Source: Methanobrevibacter sp.
GTDB lineage: Archaea > Methanobacteriota > Methanobacteria > Methanobacteriales > Methanobacteriaceae
Assembly: GCA_030539985.1 (NCBI GenBank)
Contig: JAUNXD010000023.1
Location: 1-13,003 of the forward strand
Direction of reading: 5' to 3'
DNA length: 13,003 bases
A model generated the notes under the pieces. It saw only the letters and a list, made by a program, of their open reading frames with translations, was not told the DNA's origin and searched no databases. The translations under genes and the position numbers were made by a program. Positions within the stretch are counted from its first letter, which is position 1; the number at the start of each line of letters is the position of its first letter. Below, piece by piece: positions 1-5,468 of this stretch.

Positions 1-56
1 CAAAAGATATCGGTACCGAACCTGTAGAAGACCACCCAATTAACAAATTATTATAA
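1..56 (+). CDS. C-terminal tail of an upstream gene, possibly mtrH (partial)
   Basis: Reading from base 3 gives an open frame of 17 codons ending in TAA at 54-56, with residues KDIGTEPVEDHPINKLL. The other two forward frames also close early, but this frame ends just before a strong terminator at 71-105, as a real gene end would. The fragment is too short to identify by itself. In Methanothermobacter the mcr-mtr cluster lies upstream of a region with similar gene content, so the H subunit of the tetrahydromethanopterin:coenzyme M methyltransferase is my guess. That identity rests on remembered gene order, not on a motif. Confidence 0.45.
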   Translation, partial: KDIGTEPVEDHPINKLL

Positions 57-70
57 ACAAGAAGGGTCCC

Positions 71-105
71 GATTAGATGATTAATTTCATCTAATCTTTT
101 TTTTT
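71..105 (+). terminator. Hairpin plus poly-T terminator of the upstream gene
   Basis: GATTAGATGA (71-80) and TCATCTAATC (87-96) form a perfect 10-bp stem with a TTAATT loop, followed directly by nine T residues (97-105). It looks like a bacterial intrinsic terminator and begins 14 bases after the stop codon at 54-56. It should insulate the upstream gene from marker 14. Confidence 0.88.
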
Positions 106-143
106 AAATTTTTTTCACTGCTTTTTTTCAAGAATTTTTTAAT

Positions 144-199
144 AAAATTTATATTATTTTAAAAAGAGATTATTATTTAACTTTATATATTGGAGAGGT
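144..199 (+). promoter_or_regulatory. Promoter and ribosome binding site of the marker 14 gene
   Basis: AAAATTTATATTA (144-156) reads as a purine-rich BRE followed by a TATA box. The usual 25-27 base distance puts the transcription start near 178-182. A second TATA-like stretch at 182-190 is too close to the start codon to serve the same gene unless it is leaderless. GGAGAGGT (192-199) is a good Shine-Dalgarno sequence 7 bases before the ATG at 207. Confidence 0.6.
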
Positions 200-206
200 T
201 AAGATA

Positions 207-1676
207 ATGTCTTTTTTAAGTAAAATTTTCAAGAAAGGTCCTAAGCCTATTATCGCTCATTCTAAAGAAGGCAATTTAGCAACTTTAAGAGCTCAAAGGG
301 CTGGTCCTGCAAGTCCTGGTGCTGTTCAAAAGCCAGACACTTTTTATGTAACTGCTTCTGTTGAATTGGGTAACACCACCACTAAATCCATTGTGATGGC
401 TACCAACTTGAACACAAGCGAATCCTATTTATTGAACAAAACAGTTAAGATGACTCGTGATATCCGTCCGCCTAAGCCTAATGAGGAGGTTTTCGGTAAG
501 ACTGTTTGGGGTATTGAGCTTTCCAAGGAGGCTGTAACCGAACTGATTAGGGATACTGTATTGGAGTCACTTAGGAAATGCCAGGTTGACAAGGATGAGG
601 ATTTGGATTTTGTTGTTAGGTCAACTGGTGTAACTGCAGGTTTCGCCACCGCTGAAGAGGCTGGCCAATTGATCATTGCTCTTGCTGACGGTTGTCTTGA
701 AGCTGATATTCCTCCTAGGAAAATGTCTCCTGCAATGAGTATTTCCCAGCTTCCTGAAAGATTGCAAAGACATTCTCTTTTGGAAAATATCATGTTTGAC
801 GGTGCTGTTGTTAGTGTAGTTCCTCCTGAAGGTAAGGAAACCGTTGCGAATGAAATGGAAGGGGAACTTGTTACAGCAGGTATTAAGTTAGGTGCCAAAT
901 GGACTGACGTTGATTACAGAAACCCTTGTGTATCACTGGATTTCGGTTCCACACTGGCTGGACGTATTGTTAATGACAATGAGCCTTACGCCAATACTGT
1001 CGGTAACTTTTTAGGTTTGGCAGGGGTAGTCAGCGACTCTCTTGCTCGTGGTTCCGGTAAGATTGATAAGAAAAACGGTGCGGCATTGGATTTATATGAT
1101 GAAAAGGCCATCAAAAAGGCTGATAAGAAAAAGGCTGAAGCCAATGCTCTTGAGGCTCATAAGCTGATCAACATTACTAAGGTTCCTATGGATGTTGACA
1201 GGTTCGGTACCGTTCCGGTCAATCCTGAAGCTGCCGCTAATGCGGGAACCACCCTGATTGGTTGTGATGTCGGTTTCAATGGTGACAAGCTTCCTGAACT
1301 CATGGAATTGGGTGCTCAGTTCTATGATGCGGATGGTCTTCCAACATTGCTGTCCACTCTTGATTATGTAAGTACCAATATCGTTAAGCGTGTTTTGGAT
1401 GTTGCCTTTGCTGAAAACGTCATTGTTCCAGGTTCCGCTTTAGGAATTACCGGCAGGGCTGGAATCACCGGCCGCAAGCCTGAGCTTATCTTGGAGGCTG
1501 TTCAGGACAAGTTCGAGAATGTTGTCTTTGTTGAGGATGGTCTTGCTTTAGGTTCTGCTATCATGGCTCGTTGTATGAATTCAATGGGTACTCCTAAGGT
1601 TCCTATTGGTGGTAAGCAGGGTGGCAGATGCATCCTTAAGGATCGTATGAAGATGGCAGGCGGCAAGTTCGCTTAA
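207..1676 (+). CDS. Methanogenesis marker protein 14
   Basis: The 489-residue protein is recognised by its overall sequence as methanogenesis marker protein 14, a family known from methanogens whose biochemical role is not established. Two glycine/threonine-rich motifs are visible: VELGNTTTK (about 52-60) and LDFGSTLAGR (about 244-253). They resemble the phosphate-binding loops of the actin/sugar-kinase (ASKHA) ATPase fold. A further Gly-rich stretch near 415-455 (GITGRAGITGR, then EDGLALGSA) would suit the adenosine side of such a fold; this fold assignment is inference. There is no signal peptide or membrane segment, and the basic, low-complexity first 45 residues look flexible. The start is supported by the Shine-Dalgarno at 192-199. 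cobY begins 18 bases after the stop, suggesting one transcript. Confidence 0.9.
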   Translation: MSFLSKIFKKGPKPIIAHSKEGNLATLRAQRAGPASPGAVQKPDTFYVTASVELGNTTTKSIVMATNLNTSESYLLNKTVKMTRDIRPPKPNEEVFGKTVWGIELSKEAVTELIRDTVLESLRKCQVDKDEDLDFVVRSTGVTAGFATAEEAGQLIIALADGCLEADIPPRKMSPAMSISQLPERLQRHSLLENIMFDGAVVSVVPPEGKETVANEMEGELVTAGIKLGAKWTDVDYRNPCVSLDFGSTLAGRIVNDNEPYANTVGNFLGLAGVVSDSLARGSGKIDKKNGAALDLYDEKAIKKADKKKAEANALEAHKLINITKVPMDVDRFGTVPVNPEAAANAGTTLIGCDVGFNGDKLPELMELGAQFYDADGLPTLLSTLDYVSTNIVKRVLDVAFAENVIVPGSALGITGRAGITGRKPELILEAVQDKFENVVFVEDGLALGSAIMARCMNSMGTPKVPIGGKQGGRCILKDRMKMAGGKFA

Positions 1677-1694
1677 GTTCATGAGTGGTTTGTC

Positions 1695-2303
1695 ATGATT
1701 TATGCTATCTTGATGGCAGGAGGTAGGGGAACCAGGCTCAAGGTTCCTTGCGAAAAACCTCTTTTCAAATTACATGATAAGCCATTGATTAAATTTGTGA
1801 TTGACAATTTGAATTCATCTAGATTGGTCGATGAAATAATTATTGCGGTGAGTCCGAACACCTGCGAAACAACCGAATACCTTAAGTCACTGGAGGGTGG
1901 GTTCAGGATACTTGACACTTCAGGTGACGATTATCTCAAGGACCTGTCATTTATCCTAGATTATTTTGAGAGGAAATCTAAAAAAGACATTCTGATTTTT
2001 ATCAATGCCGATTTGCCGTTCATCTCATCTGAAACTATAGATGATGTCATTGAATATTATTTGGATTCGGACAAGGACGCATTGTCCGTAGTGGTTCCTG
2101 TTGAGGTTTTTGAGGATTTGGGATTGGATTACTCATATGAGTATGAGGGCAAGGTGCCTTCCGGCTTGAACATTCTCAGAAGTGAAAACATCATTCAGGA
2201 TGAAAACCAGCTGGTTCTGGATAAGGTTGAGTTGGCATTGAATATTAATACCATTCCTGACAGTGAAATTGCGGAAAAATTATATTATGAATATTATATT
2301 TAA
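1695..2303 (+). CDS. cobY: GTP:adenosylcobinamide-phosphate guanylyltransferase CobY
   Basis: This 202-residue protein has the nucleotidyltransferase fold of the archaeal CobY family. That enzyme transfers GMP from GTP to adenosylcobinamide phosphate to give adenosylcobinamide-GDP, the donor for the cobamide nucleotide loop. The nucleotide-binding loop LMAGGRGTR (6-14), EKPL (20-23), the metal-site motif NADLP (104-108), PSGLN (155-159) and NINT (183-186) are all visible. The length matches the family, about 200 residues. The enzyme should be cytosolic. Co-transcription with marker 14 is likely: there are 18 bases between the genes and no promoter or terminator in them. Its ribosome binding site is weak (GAGTGGT, 1683-1689), so translation may be coupled. 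A general MobA-like nucleotidyltransferase is the alternative. Confidence 0.82.
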   Translation: MIYAILMAGGRGTRLKVPCEKPLFKLHDKPLIKFVIDNLNSSRLVDEIIIAVSPNTCETTEYLKSLEGGFRILDTSGDDYLKDLSFILDYFERKSKKDILIFINADLPFISSETIDDVIEYYLDSDKDALSVVVPVEVFEDLGLDYSYEYEGKVPSGLNILRSENIIQDENQLVLDKVELALNINTIPDSEIAEKLYYEYYI

Positions 2304-2310
2304 ATATAAT
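2293..2310. repeat. 18-bp perfect AT-only palindrome over the cobY stop codon
   Basis: ATTATATTT/AAATATAAT is a perfect 9+9 inverted repeat with no spacer and contains the cobY stop TAA (2301-2303). It could mark transcript end processing or be chance in AT-rich DNA. No poly-T run follows, so I do not call it a terminator. Confidence 0.4.
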
Positions 2311-2314
2311 GAGG

Positions 2315-2354
2315 TATTATAAATATATATAACTAAATTATTTTTATTGGTGAT
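2315..2354 (+). promoter_or_regulatory. Promoter and ribosome binding site of the PRC-barrel gene
   Basis: The AT-rich box TATTATAAATATATATAAC lies in 2315-2333. GGTGAT (2349-2354), complementary to the 16S 3' end, is a ribosome binding site 3 bases before the ATG at 2358. The distance from the box to the gene implies a short leader of roughly 5-20 bases. Confidence 0.5.
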
Positions 2355-2357
2355 TTA

Positions 2358-2624
2358 ATGGATAATAAACAAATTCCTAAAAGAGAAGAAAAATTATGGA
2401 GTGAAATCAAAAACTATCAAGTAGCTACCAACAATGCGCGTATCCTTGGGGTATTGGATGAATTGATCATTAATGAAAAGACCGGTAAAATTGTTGATAT
2501 TGCTATTAGGATAGAAAGCGATCGTAATATTCACGTGAAAGGCGCTAAAAGAAATGGTGACTTGTTGTTGGTTCCTTTCGCTAAAGTCGAGAAAGTCGGC
2601 GAATTCATTATCGTAACTGAATAA
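2358..2624 (+). CDS. PRC-barrel domain protein
   Basis: This small 88-residue protein is soluble, with no membrane segment or cysteine. Residues about 24-86 fit a single PRC-barrel: the family pattern of a conserved 'G.v.d.ii...tGki.di.i' strand pair (28-50) is followed by the 'llvPf..v..vg.fiiv' ending (69-86). Such stand-alone PRC-barrels are common in archaea. Proposed roles in RNA metabolism or as adaptor domains come from the wider family, not from this sequence. It has its own promoter and is closed by a hairpin terminator over its stop codon, so it is probably transcribed alone. The neighbours do not reveal its job. Confidence 0.8.
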   Translation: MDNKQIPKREEKLWSEIKNYQVATNNARILGVLDELIINEKTGKIVDIAIRIESDRNIHVKGAKRNGDLLLVPFAKVEKVGEFIIVTE

Positions 2625-2657
2625 TTTCAGTTATGCTCTTTTTTTATATTTTTTTTT
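2612..2657 (+). terminator. Terminator hairpin overlapping the PRC-barrel stop codon
   Basis: CGTAACTGAA (2612-2621) pairs with TTCAGTTATG (2626-2635), giving ten pairs including one G-U, around a four-base loop TAAT (2622-2625) that holds the stop codon TAA (2622-2624). T-rich runs follow at 2639-2657. The coding end and the terminator thus share the same bases. Confidence 0.75.
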
Positions 2658-2758
2658 AATTAAACTTAAATTTTTTATATATAGTGTTAACTATTTATAT
2701 TGATAAAATTAAACTTATATTAGTATAACAAATTCATATTTATTCATAAAAAGGTGAT
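2658..2758 (+). promoter_or_regulatory. Promoter region of sufCB with an 11-bp direct repeat
   Basis: AATTAAACTTA occurs twice, at 2658-2668 and 2707-2717, 49 bp apart. Each copy is close to a TATA-like box (TTTATATATAG at 2674-2684; TTATATTAG around 2715-2723), so this may be a tandem promoter. ATAGTGTTAACTAT (2680-2693) has 5-bp inverted arms between the copies and could bind a regulator. AGGTGAT (2752-2758) is the ribosome binding site, 3 bases before the sufC ATG at 2762. Confidence 0.5.
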
Positions 2759-2761
2759 TAT

Positions 2762-3517
2762 ATGTTGCTTGAAATAGAAAATTTGGCTGTTGAAGTAGCC
2801 GGAAAAAAAGTTTTAAAGAACATTAACCTTTCCATTGGCGAAGGAGAAACTCATGTTCTTTTAGGACCTAACGGTGCTGGTAAGAGTACCTTATTTTTAA
2901 CTATTTTAGGTTTTCCACAATACAAAGTAGTTCAAGGTTCTATCAAATTCAAAGGTCAAGATATTACAGAATTAACAACTGCTGAAAGAGTTCAGTTAGG
3001 AATAGGCGTAAGTTTCCAAACTCCTCCATCAATCAGGGGAGTTTCCGTAAGGGACTTGCTTAAAATCGAATCCCATCAGGACATGGATGAGGATTTAAAT
3101 CCAAGGATGAAGGAATTGGCTGACCAGCTCAAGTTCAGTGACGAGTTCCTCGACAGGGATGTCAACTACGGTTTTTCAGGCGGGGAAGTTAAACGTTCCG
3201 AAATTTTACAGTTGCTTGCTCAAATGCCTGATTTCACAATGTTCGACGAGCCGGATTCCGGTGTGGACATTGAGAATGTTGAATTGATCGCTTCTGAAAT
3301 CGGAACCCTGCTTGATAAGGACAAGCCGCAAGGTTCACGTAAGAGAAGCGGCCTTTTGATTACTCACTTGGGTTATATCTTAAACTTCGTGAGTGCCGAC
3401 AAGGCTCATGTTTTAATCGACGGAGTGATTTCCTGTTCTGGAAATCCTACTGAAATTCTTGAAGATATTAGAAAAAACGGTTTTAATGGATGTGTTGAGT
3501 GTGCGCAATGTTTATGA
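2762..3517 (+). CDS. sufC: Fe-S cluster assembly ATPase SufC
   Basis: This 251-residue ABC-class ATPase is of the SufC type, the cytosolic ATPase that drives conformational change in the SufB/SufD scaffold during Fe-S cluster assembly. Visible motifs are Walker A GPNGAGKST (35-43), Q-loop FQTPP (85-89), an ABC signature FSGGEVKR (138-145) with the SufC-typical SGGE..R pattern, Walker B FTMFDEPDSGVD (158-169), and the H-loop histidine H202 in LLITHLG. There is no membrane segment. The C-terminus carries an unusual CVECAQC run (C244, C247, C250), and these codons lie around the sufB start. Its 3' end overlaps sufB, so the two are translationally coupled. With no sufD, sufS or sufU in the window, SufB probably works as a homodimer. 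Confidence 0.93.
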   Translation: MLLEIENLAVEVAGKKVLKNINLSIGEGETHVLLGPNGAGKSTLFLTILGFPQYKVVQGSIKFKGQDITELTTAERVQLGIGVSFQTPPSIRGVSVRDLLKIESHQDMDEDLNPRMKELADQLKFSDEFLDRDVNYGFSGGEVKRSEILQLLAQMPDFTMFDEPDSGVDIENVELIASEIGTLLDKDKPQGSRKRSGLLITHLGYILNFVSADKAHVLIDGVISCSGNPTEILEDIRKNGFNGCVECAQCL

Positions 3518-4736
3518 GGATGCTGAAAGGGCAAAAGATAAGAAAGCACCTATCGGTGCAGATGTAACCATTGAAAATTTCACAGATGAAACTCTTAATG
3601 CTATAGACATGATTGATGATTTGGATGACTTGAACAGGCAAACCAAAAAGGACCTGCTTAAGGTCGGTGTGGATACCGATGAGAAAAACCGTTCCGGATC
3701 ATTCCTGCAGGTGGACCAGAGTAATATTTTCACCAACAATGCAATGTCCAATTCAGTTGAGGTAATGAACATTGGCGTTGCATTGGACAAGTACAAATGG
3801 CTGGAAGACTACATTTGGAATGTTGTTAAGCCTGACGCTGACAAGTACACTGCCAAAACCGCTTTGCGTGAACAGAAGGATGGAATCAACAGCGGTTACT
3901 TTGTAAGGTCCCTTCCGGGCACTCGCGAAGTGATGCCTGTTCAGGCTTGCATGTTCATCGGCGAGGAAGGAATCATGCAAACCGCTCACAATGTAATCAT
4001 CGCTGAGGAAAACTCTGAATTGCACTTGATTACCGGTTGCGCTACTGGTGACGACATCTCATCCGCAATGCATGTCGGCGTGTCTGAAATGTATTTGAAG
4101 CCAGGTGCTAAAATCACTTTCACCATGGTTCACAATTGGGCTGAGCAGGTTGAGGTTCGTCCAAGGACTGGTGTGAAGCTGATGGATAATTCCACTTACA
4201 TTAACAATTATATTTTAACCAGTCCCGTAAGCACTTTGCAGTCATATCCTACTGCTTACTGTGACGGCGAAAACTCAAGGGCCATTTTCCAAAGTATTCA
4301 GGGCGGTAAGAAGGATTCAATCATTGATGTTGGATCAAGAGTGTTGCTGAATGCTAAGGGAGCTCGTGGAGAAGTCATTTCCAGGGCAGTTTCACAGGAT
4401 GAGTCCAAGATCTATTCAAGAGGTCACTTGGCCGGTACTGTTCCGGAGGTTAAAGGCCATTTGGAATGTCATGGTCTTGTTTTGGATGATAACAGTTTTA
4501 TTTATGCTGTTCCTGAATTAGAGGCTAGTTCCGCCAATCTTGAAATGTCTCACGAGGCGGCTGTCGGTAAAATCTCTGAAGATGAGATTAACTACTTGAC
4601 TTCCCGTGGTATTACAGAAGAGGATGCTGAGTCCATGATTGTTAGAGGATTTTTAAACATGGATATTACTGGCCTTCCTGATGAATTGGCTGAGCAAACT
4701 CAAAATATGATTGATATGAGTGTTGAGGGAATGTAG
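3501..4736 (+). CDS. sufB: Fe-S cluster assembly scaffold SufB/SufD family protein
   Basis: This is the scaffold partner of SufC, 411 residues from the preferred start, close to the usual size of short archaeal SufB/D proteins. A helical N-terminus is followed by a long beta-helix core, then the conserved C-terminal block PELEASSANLEMSHEAAVGKI and a YLTSRGI...A...IVRGF motif typical of SufB/SufD. Candidate cluster-handling residues in the core include the Cys and His of LECHG and the His of EMSHE. I prefer GTG 3501: it gives an N-terminus MRNVYEDAERAKDKKAPIG, has GGATGTG (3488-3494) as a ribosome binding site 6 bases upstream, and overlaps sufC by 17 bases. ATG 3459 or ATG 3486 would give longer forms without a good binding site. 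No transmembrane segments are seen. Confidence 0.88.
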   Translation: MRNVYEDAERAKDKKAPIGADVTIENFTDETLNAIDMIDDLDDLNRQTKKDLLKVGVDTDEKNRSGSFLQVDQSNIFTNNAMSNSVEVMNIGVALDKYKWLEDYIWNVVKPDADKYTAKTALREQKDGINSGYFVRSLPGTREVMPVQACMFIGEEGIMQTAHNVIIAEENSELHLITGCATGDDISSAMHVGVSEMYLKPGAKITFTMVHNWAEQVEVRPRTGVKLMDNSTYINNYILTSPVSTLQSYPTAYCDGENSRAIFQSIQGGKKDSIIDVGSRVLLNAKGARGEVISRAVSQDESKIYSRGHLAGTVPEVKGHLECHGLVLDDNSFIYAVPELEASSANLEMSHEAAVGKISEDEINYLTSRGITEEDAESMIVRGFLNMDITGLPDELAEQTQNMIDMSVEGM

Positions 4737-4742
4737 TTTCCC

Positions 4743-4760
4743 TTTAATTTTCTTTTTTTT
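4743..4760 (+). terminator. T-rich terminator after sufB
   Basis: Just after the sufB stop, TTTAATTTTCTTTTTTTT contains an eight-T run (4753-4760) without a clear hairpin. Archaeal RNA polymerase can stop at such U-tracts alone, so this is a plausible end of the suf transcript. Confidence 0.5.
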
Positions 4761-4777
4761 CAAAATTTGTTTCATAG

Positions 4778-4838
4778 TATATAAACTTTTTGGCTTATTT
4801 TTCTAAGTAACCTTTATATTAATTATTAATGATATATA
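4778..4838 (+). promoter_or_regulatory. Candidate promoter boxes of the mvh operon
   Basis: Three TATA-like boxes lie in the spacer: TATATAAA (4778-4785), AACCTTTATATTA (4809-4821, with a BRE-like AACC) and GATATATATTAAT (4831-4843). The second has the best archaeal BRE+TATA form and would start transcription near 4841; the third would start near 4862. Either gives an mvh leader of about 165-190 bases. The AT-rich stretch at 4999-5010 is too close to the start codon to be this promoter if the ribosome binding site at 5014-5020 is used. Confidence 0.5.
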
Positions 4839-4861
4839 TTAATCAGTACTTAATGTAATGC

Positions 4862-4873
4862 TGAGCTAGCTCA
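4862..4873. promoter_or_regulatory. 12-bp perfect palindrome in the mvh leader, possible operator
   Basis: TGAGCTAGCTCA is its own reverse complement and is much richer in G+C than its surroundings. A shorter perfect palindrome, TATGTACATA, follows at 4875-4884. The first would sit at the transcription start if the box at 4831-4843 is used, a good place for a repressor. No known regulator's site is recognised. Confidence 0.4.
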
Positions 4874-4894
4874 TTATGTACATAAAATTGTGTT

Positions 4895-4924
4895 TTAAGG
4901 TATGCCTAAACTGGTATTCCTTAA
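4895..4924. repeat. Imperfect inverted repeat in the mvh leader
   Basis: TTAAGGTATGCC (4895-4906) and GGTATTCCTTAA (4913-4924) match in 10 of 12 positions as inverted arms around TAAACT. The same DNA also holds a 9-bp direct repeat with one mismatch: GGTATGCCT (4899-4907) and GGTATTCCT (4913-4921), 14 bp apart. It could be an operator or an RNA hairpin in the leader. Confidence 0.45.
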
Positions 4925-5006
4925 AAAAAAGATTTTAAAATTTTTTAAAAAAGTTTAAAATTGGGTTTTTGAAAGACAAAAGTTTTTCAAAACACGAAAA
5001 AAATAT

Positions 5007-5031
5007 TTATAGAGGAGGAGAAACTCTATGG
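5007..5031 (+). promoter_or_regulatory. Hairpin presenting the mvhD ribosome binding site
   Basis: ATAGAG (5009-5014) pairs perfectly with CTCTAT (5024-5029), extended by two G-U pairs to 5007 and 5031. The nine-base loop GAGGAGAAA (5015-5023) contains most of the GGAGGAG Shine-Dalgarno (5014-5020). The ATG at 5028-5030 is paired in the stem. Upstream, TTTTGAAA (4967-4974) and TTTCAAAA (4985-4992) form a second 8-bp inverted repeat. Confidence 0.55.
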
Positions 5032-5453
5032 CTGATGATGTAAAAATTGTAATGTTTTGTTGCAACTGGTGTTCCTATGGAGGAGCAGACACAGCAGGTA
5101 CTGCACGTATGCAATACCCACCGAATATTAGAGTTATTCGTGTAATGTGTTCTGGAAGAATTGACCCACAATTTGTTTTAAAAGCATTTAAAGAAGGTGC
5201 TGACGGTGTATTTGTAGCTGGATGTCACATGGGTGACTGCCACTATGATGCCGGTAACTACAAATTAGATCGTAGAATGAGATTAATTTATAAATTAGTT
5301 GAAGATATGGGAATTGGAAAAGAAAGAGTTCACCACGATTGGATTTCCGCATCCGAAGGTGAAAAATTCTCTGAATCTGTTAAAATGATGGTTAACAGAA
5401 TCAAAGAATTAGGTCCAGCTCCATTAAAACAACAATTAGATGCTGAAAAATAG
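5028..5453 (+). CDS. mvhD: F420-non-reducing [NiFe] hydrogenase, delta (iron-sulfur) subunit MvhD
   Basis: At 141 residues this is a full-length MvhD. The protein carries an Fe-S cluster ([2Fe-2S] in the known family) and, in related methanogens, hands electrons from the hydrogenase to HdrA of the heterodisulfide reductase complex. Six cysteines are visible: a C11-C12-x2-C15 group in FCCNWC, C41 in VMCSGR, and C66 and C71 in GCHMGDC; these contain the family's conserved ligands. It is cytosolic with no membrane segment. It is the first gene of mvhDGAB, with a strong GGAGGAG site 7 bases upstream. mvhG follows after a 15-base gap. A C-terminal helix ends in charged residues. Confidence 0.95.
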   Translation: MADDVKIVMFCCNWCSYGGADTAGTARMQYPPNIRVIRVMCSGRIDPQFVLKAFKEGADGVFVAGCHMGDCHYDAGNYKLDRRMRLIYKLVEDMGIGKERVHHDWISASEGEKFSESVKMMVNRIKELGPAPLKQQLDAEK

Positions 5454-5468
5454 ATTGGAGGAATGAAT

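Noticed and set aside
425..898. 157-codon open frame on the minus strand inside the marker 14 gene
   Set aside because: It is fully antisense to a strongly supported gene; the predicted product is Ser/Thr-rich and matches nothing I know.
3459..3500. Longer sufB form starting at ATG 3459 or 3486
   Set aside because: It would overlap sufC by up to 59 bases, has no ribosome binding site, and adds residues that merely re-read the sufC 3' end in another frame.
4876..4938. 20-codon open frame in the mvh leader starting at ATG 4876
   Set aside because: No ribosome binding site precedes it, the product starts MYIKLCF and looks like random AT-rich coding, and it overlaps the inverted repeat. A regulatory leader peptide cannot be excluded but nothing supports it.
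4999..5010. AAATATTTATA as the mvhD TATA box
   Set aside because: It would start transcription at or after the mvhD ATG and remove the strong ribosome binding site at 5014-5020 from the message.
5463..5468. Upstream ATG at 5463 as the mvhG start
   Set aside because: Only one base separates it from the GGAGG at 5457-5461, too close for a ribosome; ATG 5469 has normal spacing.
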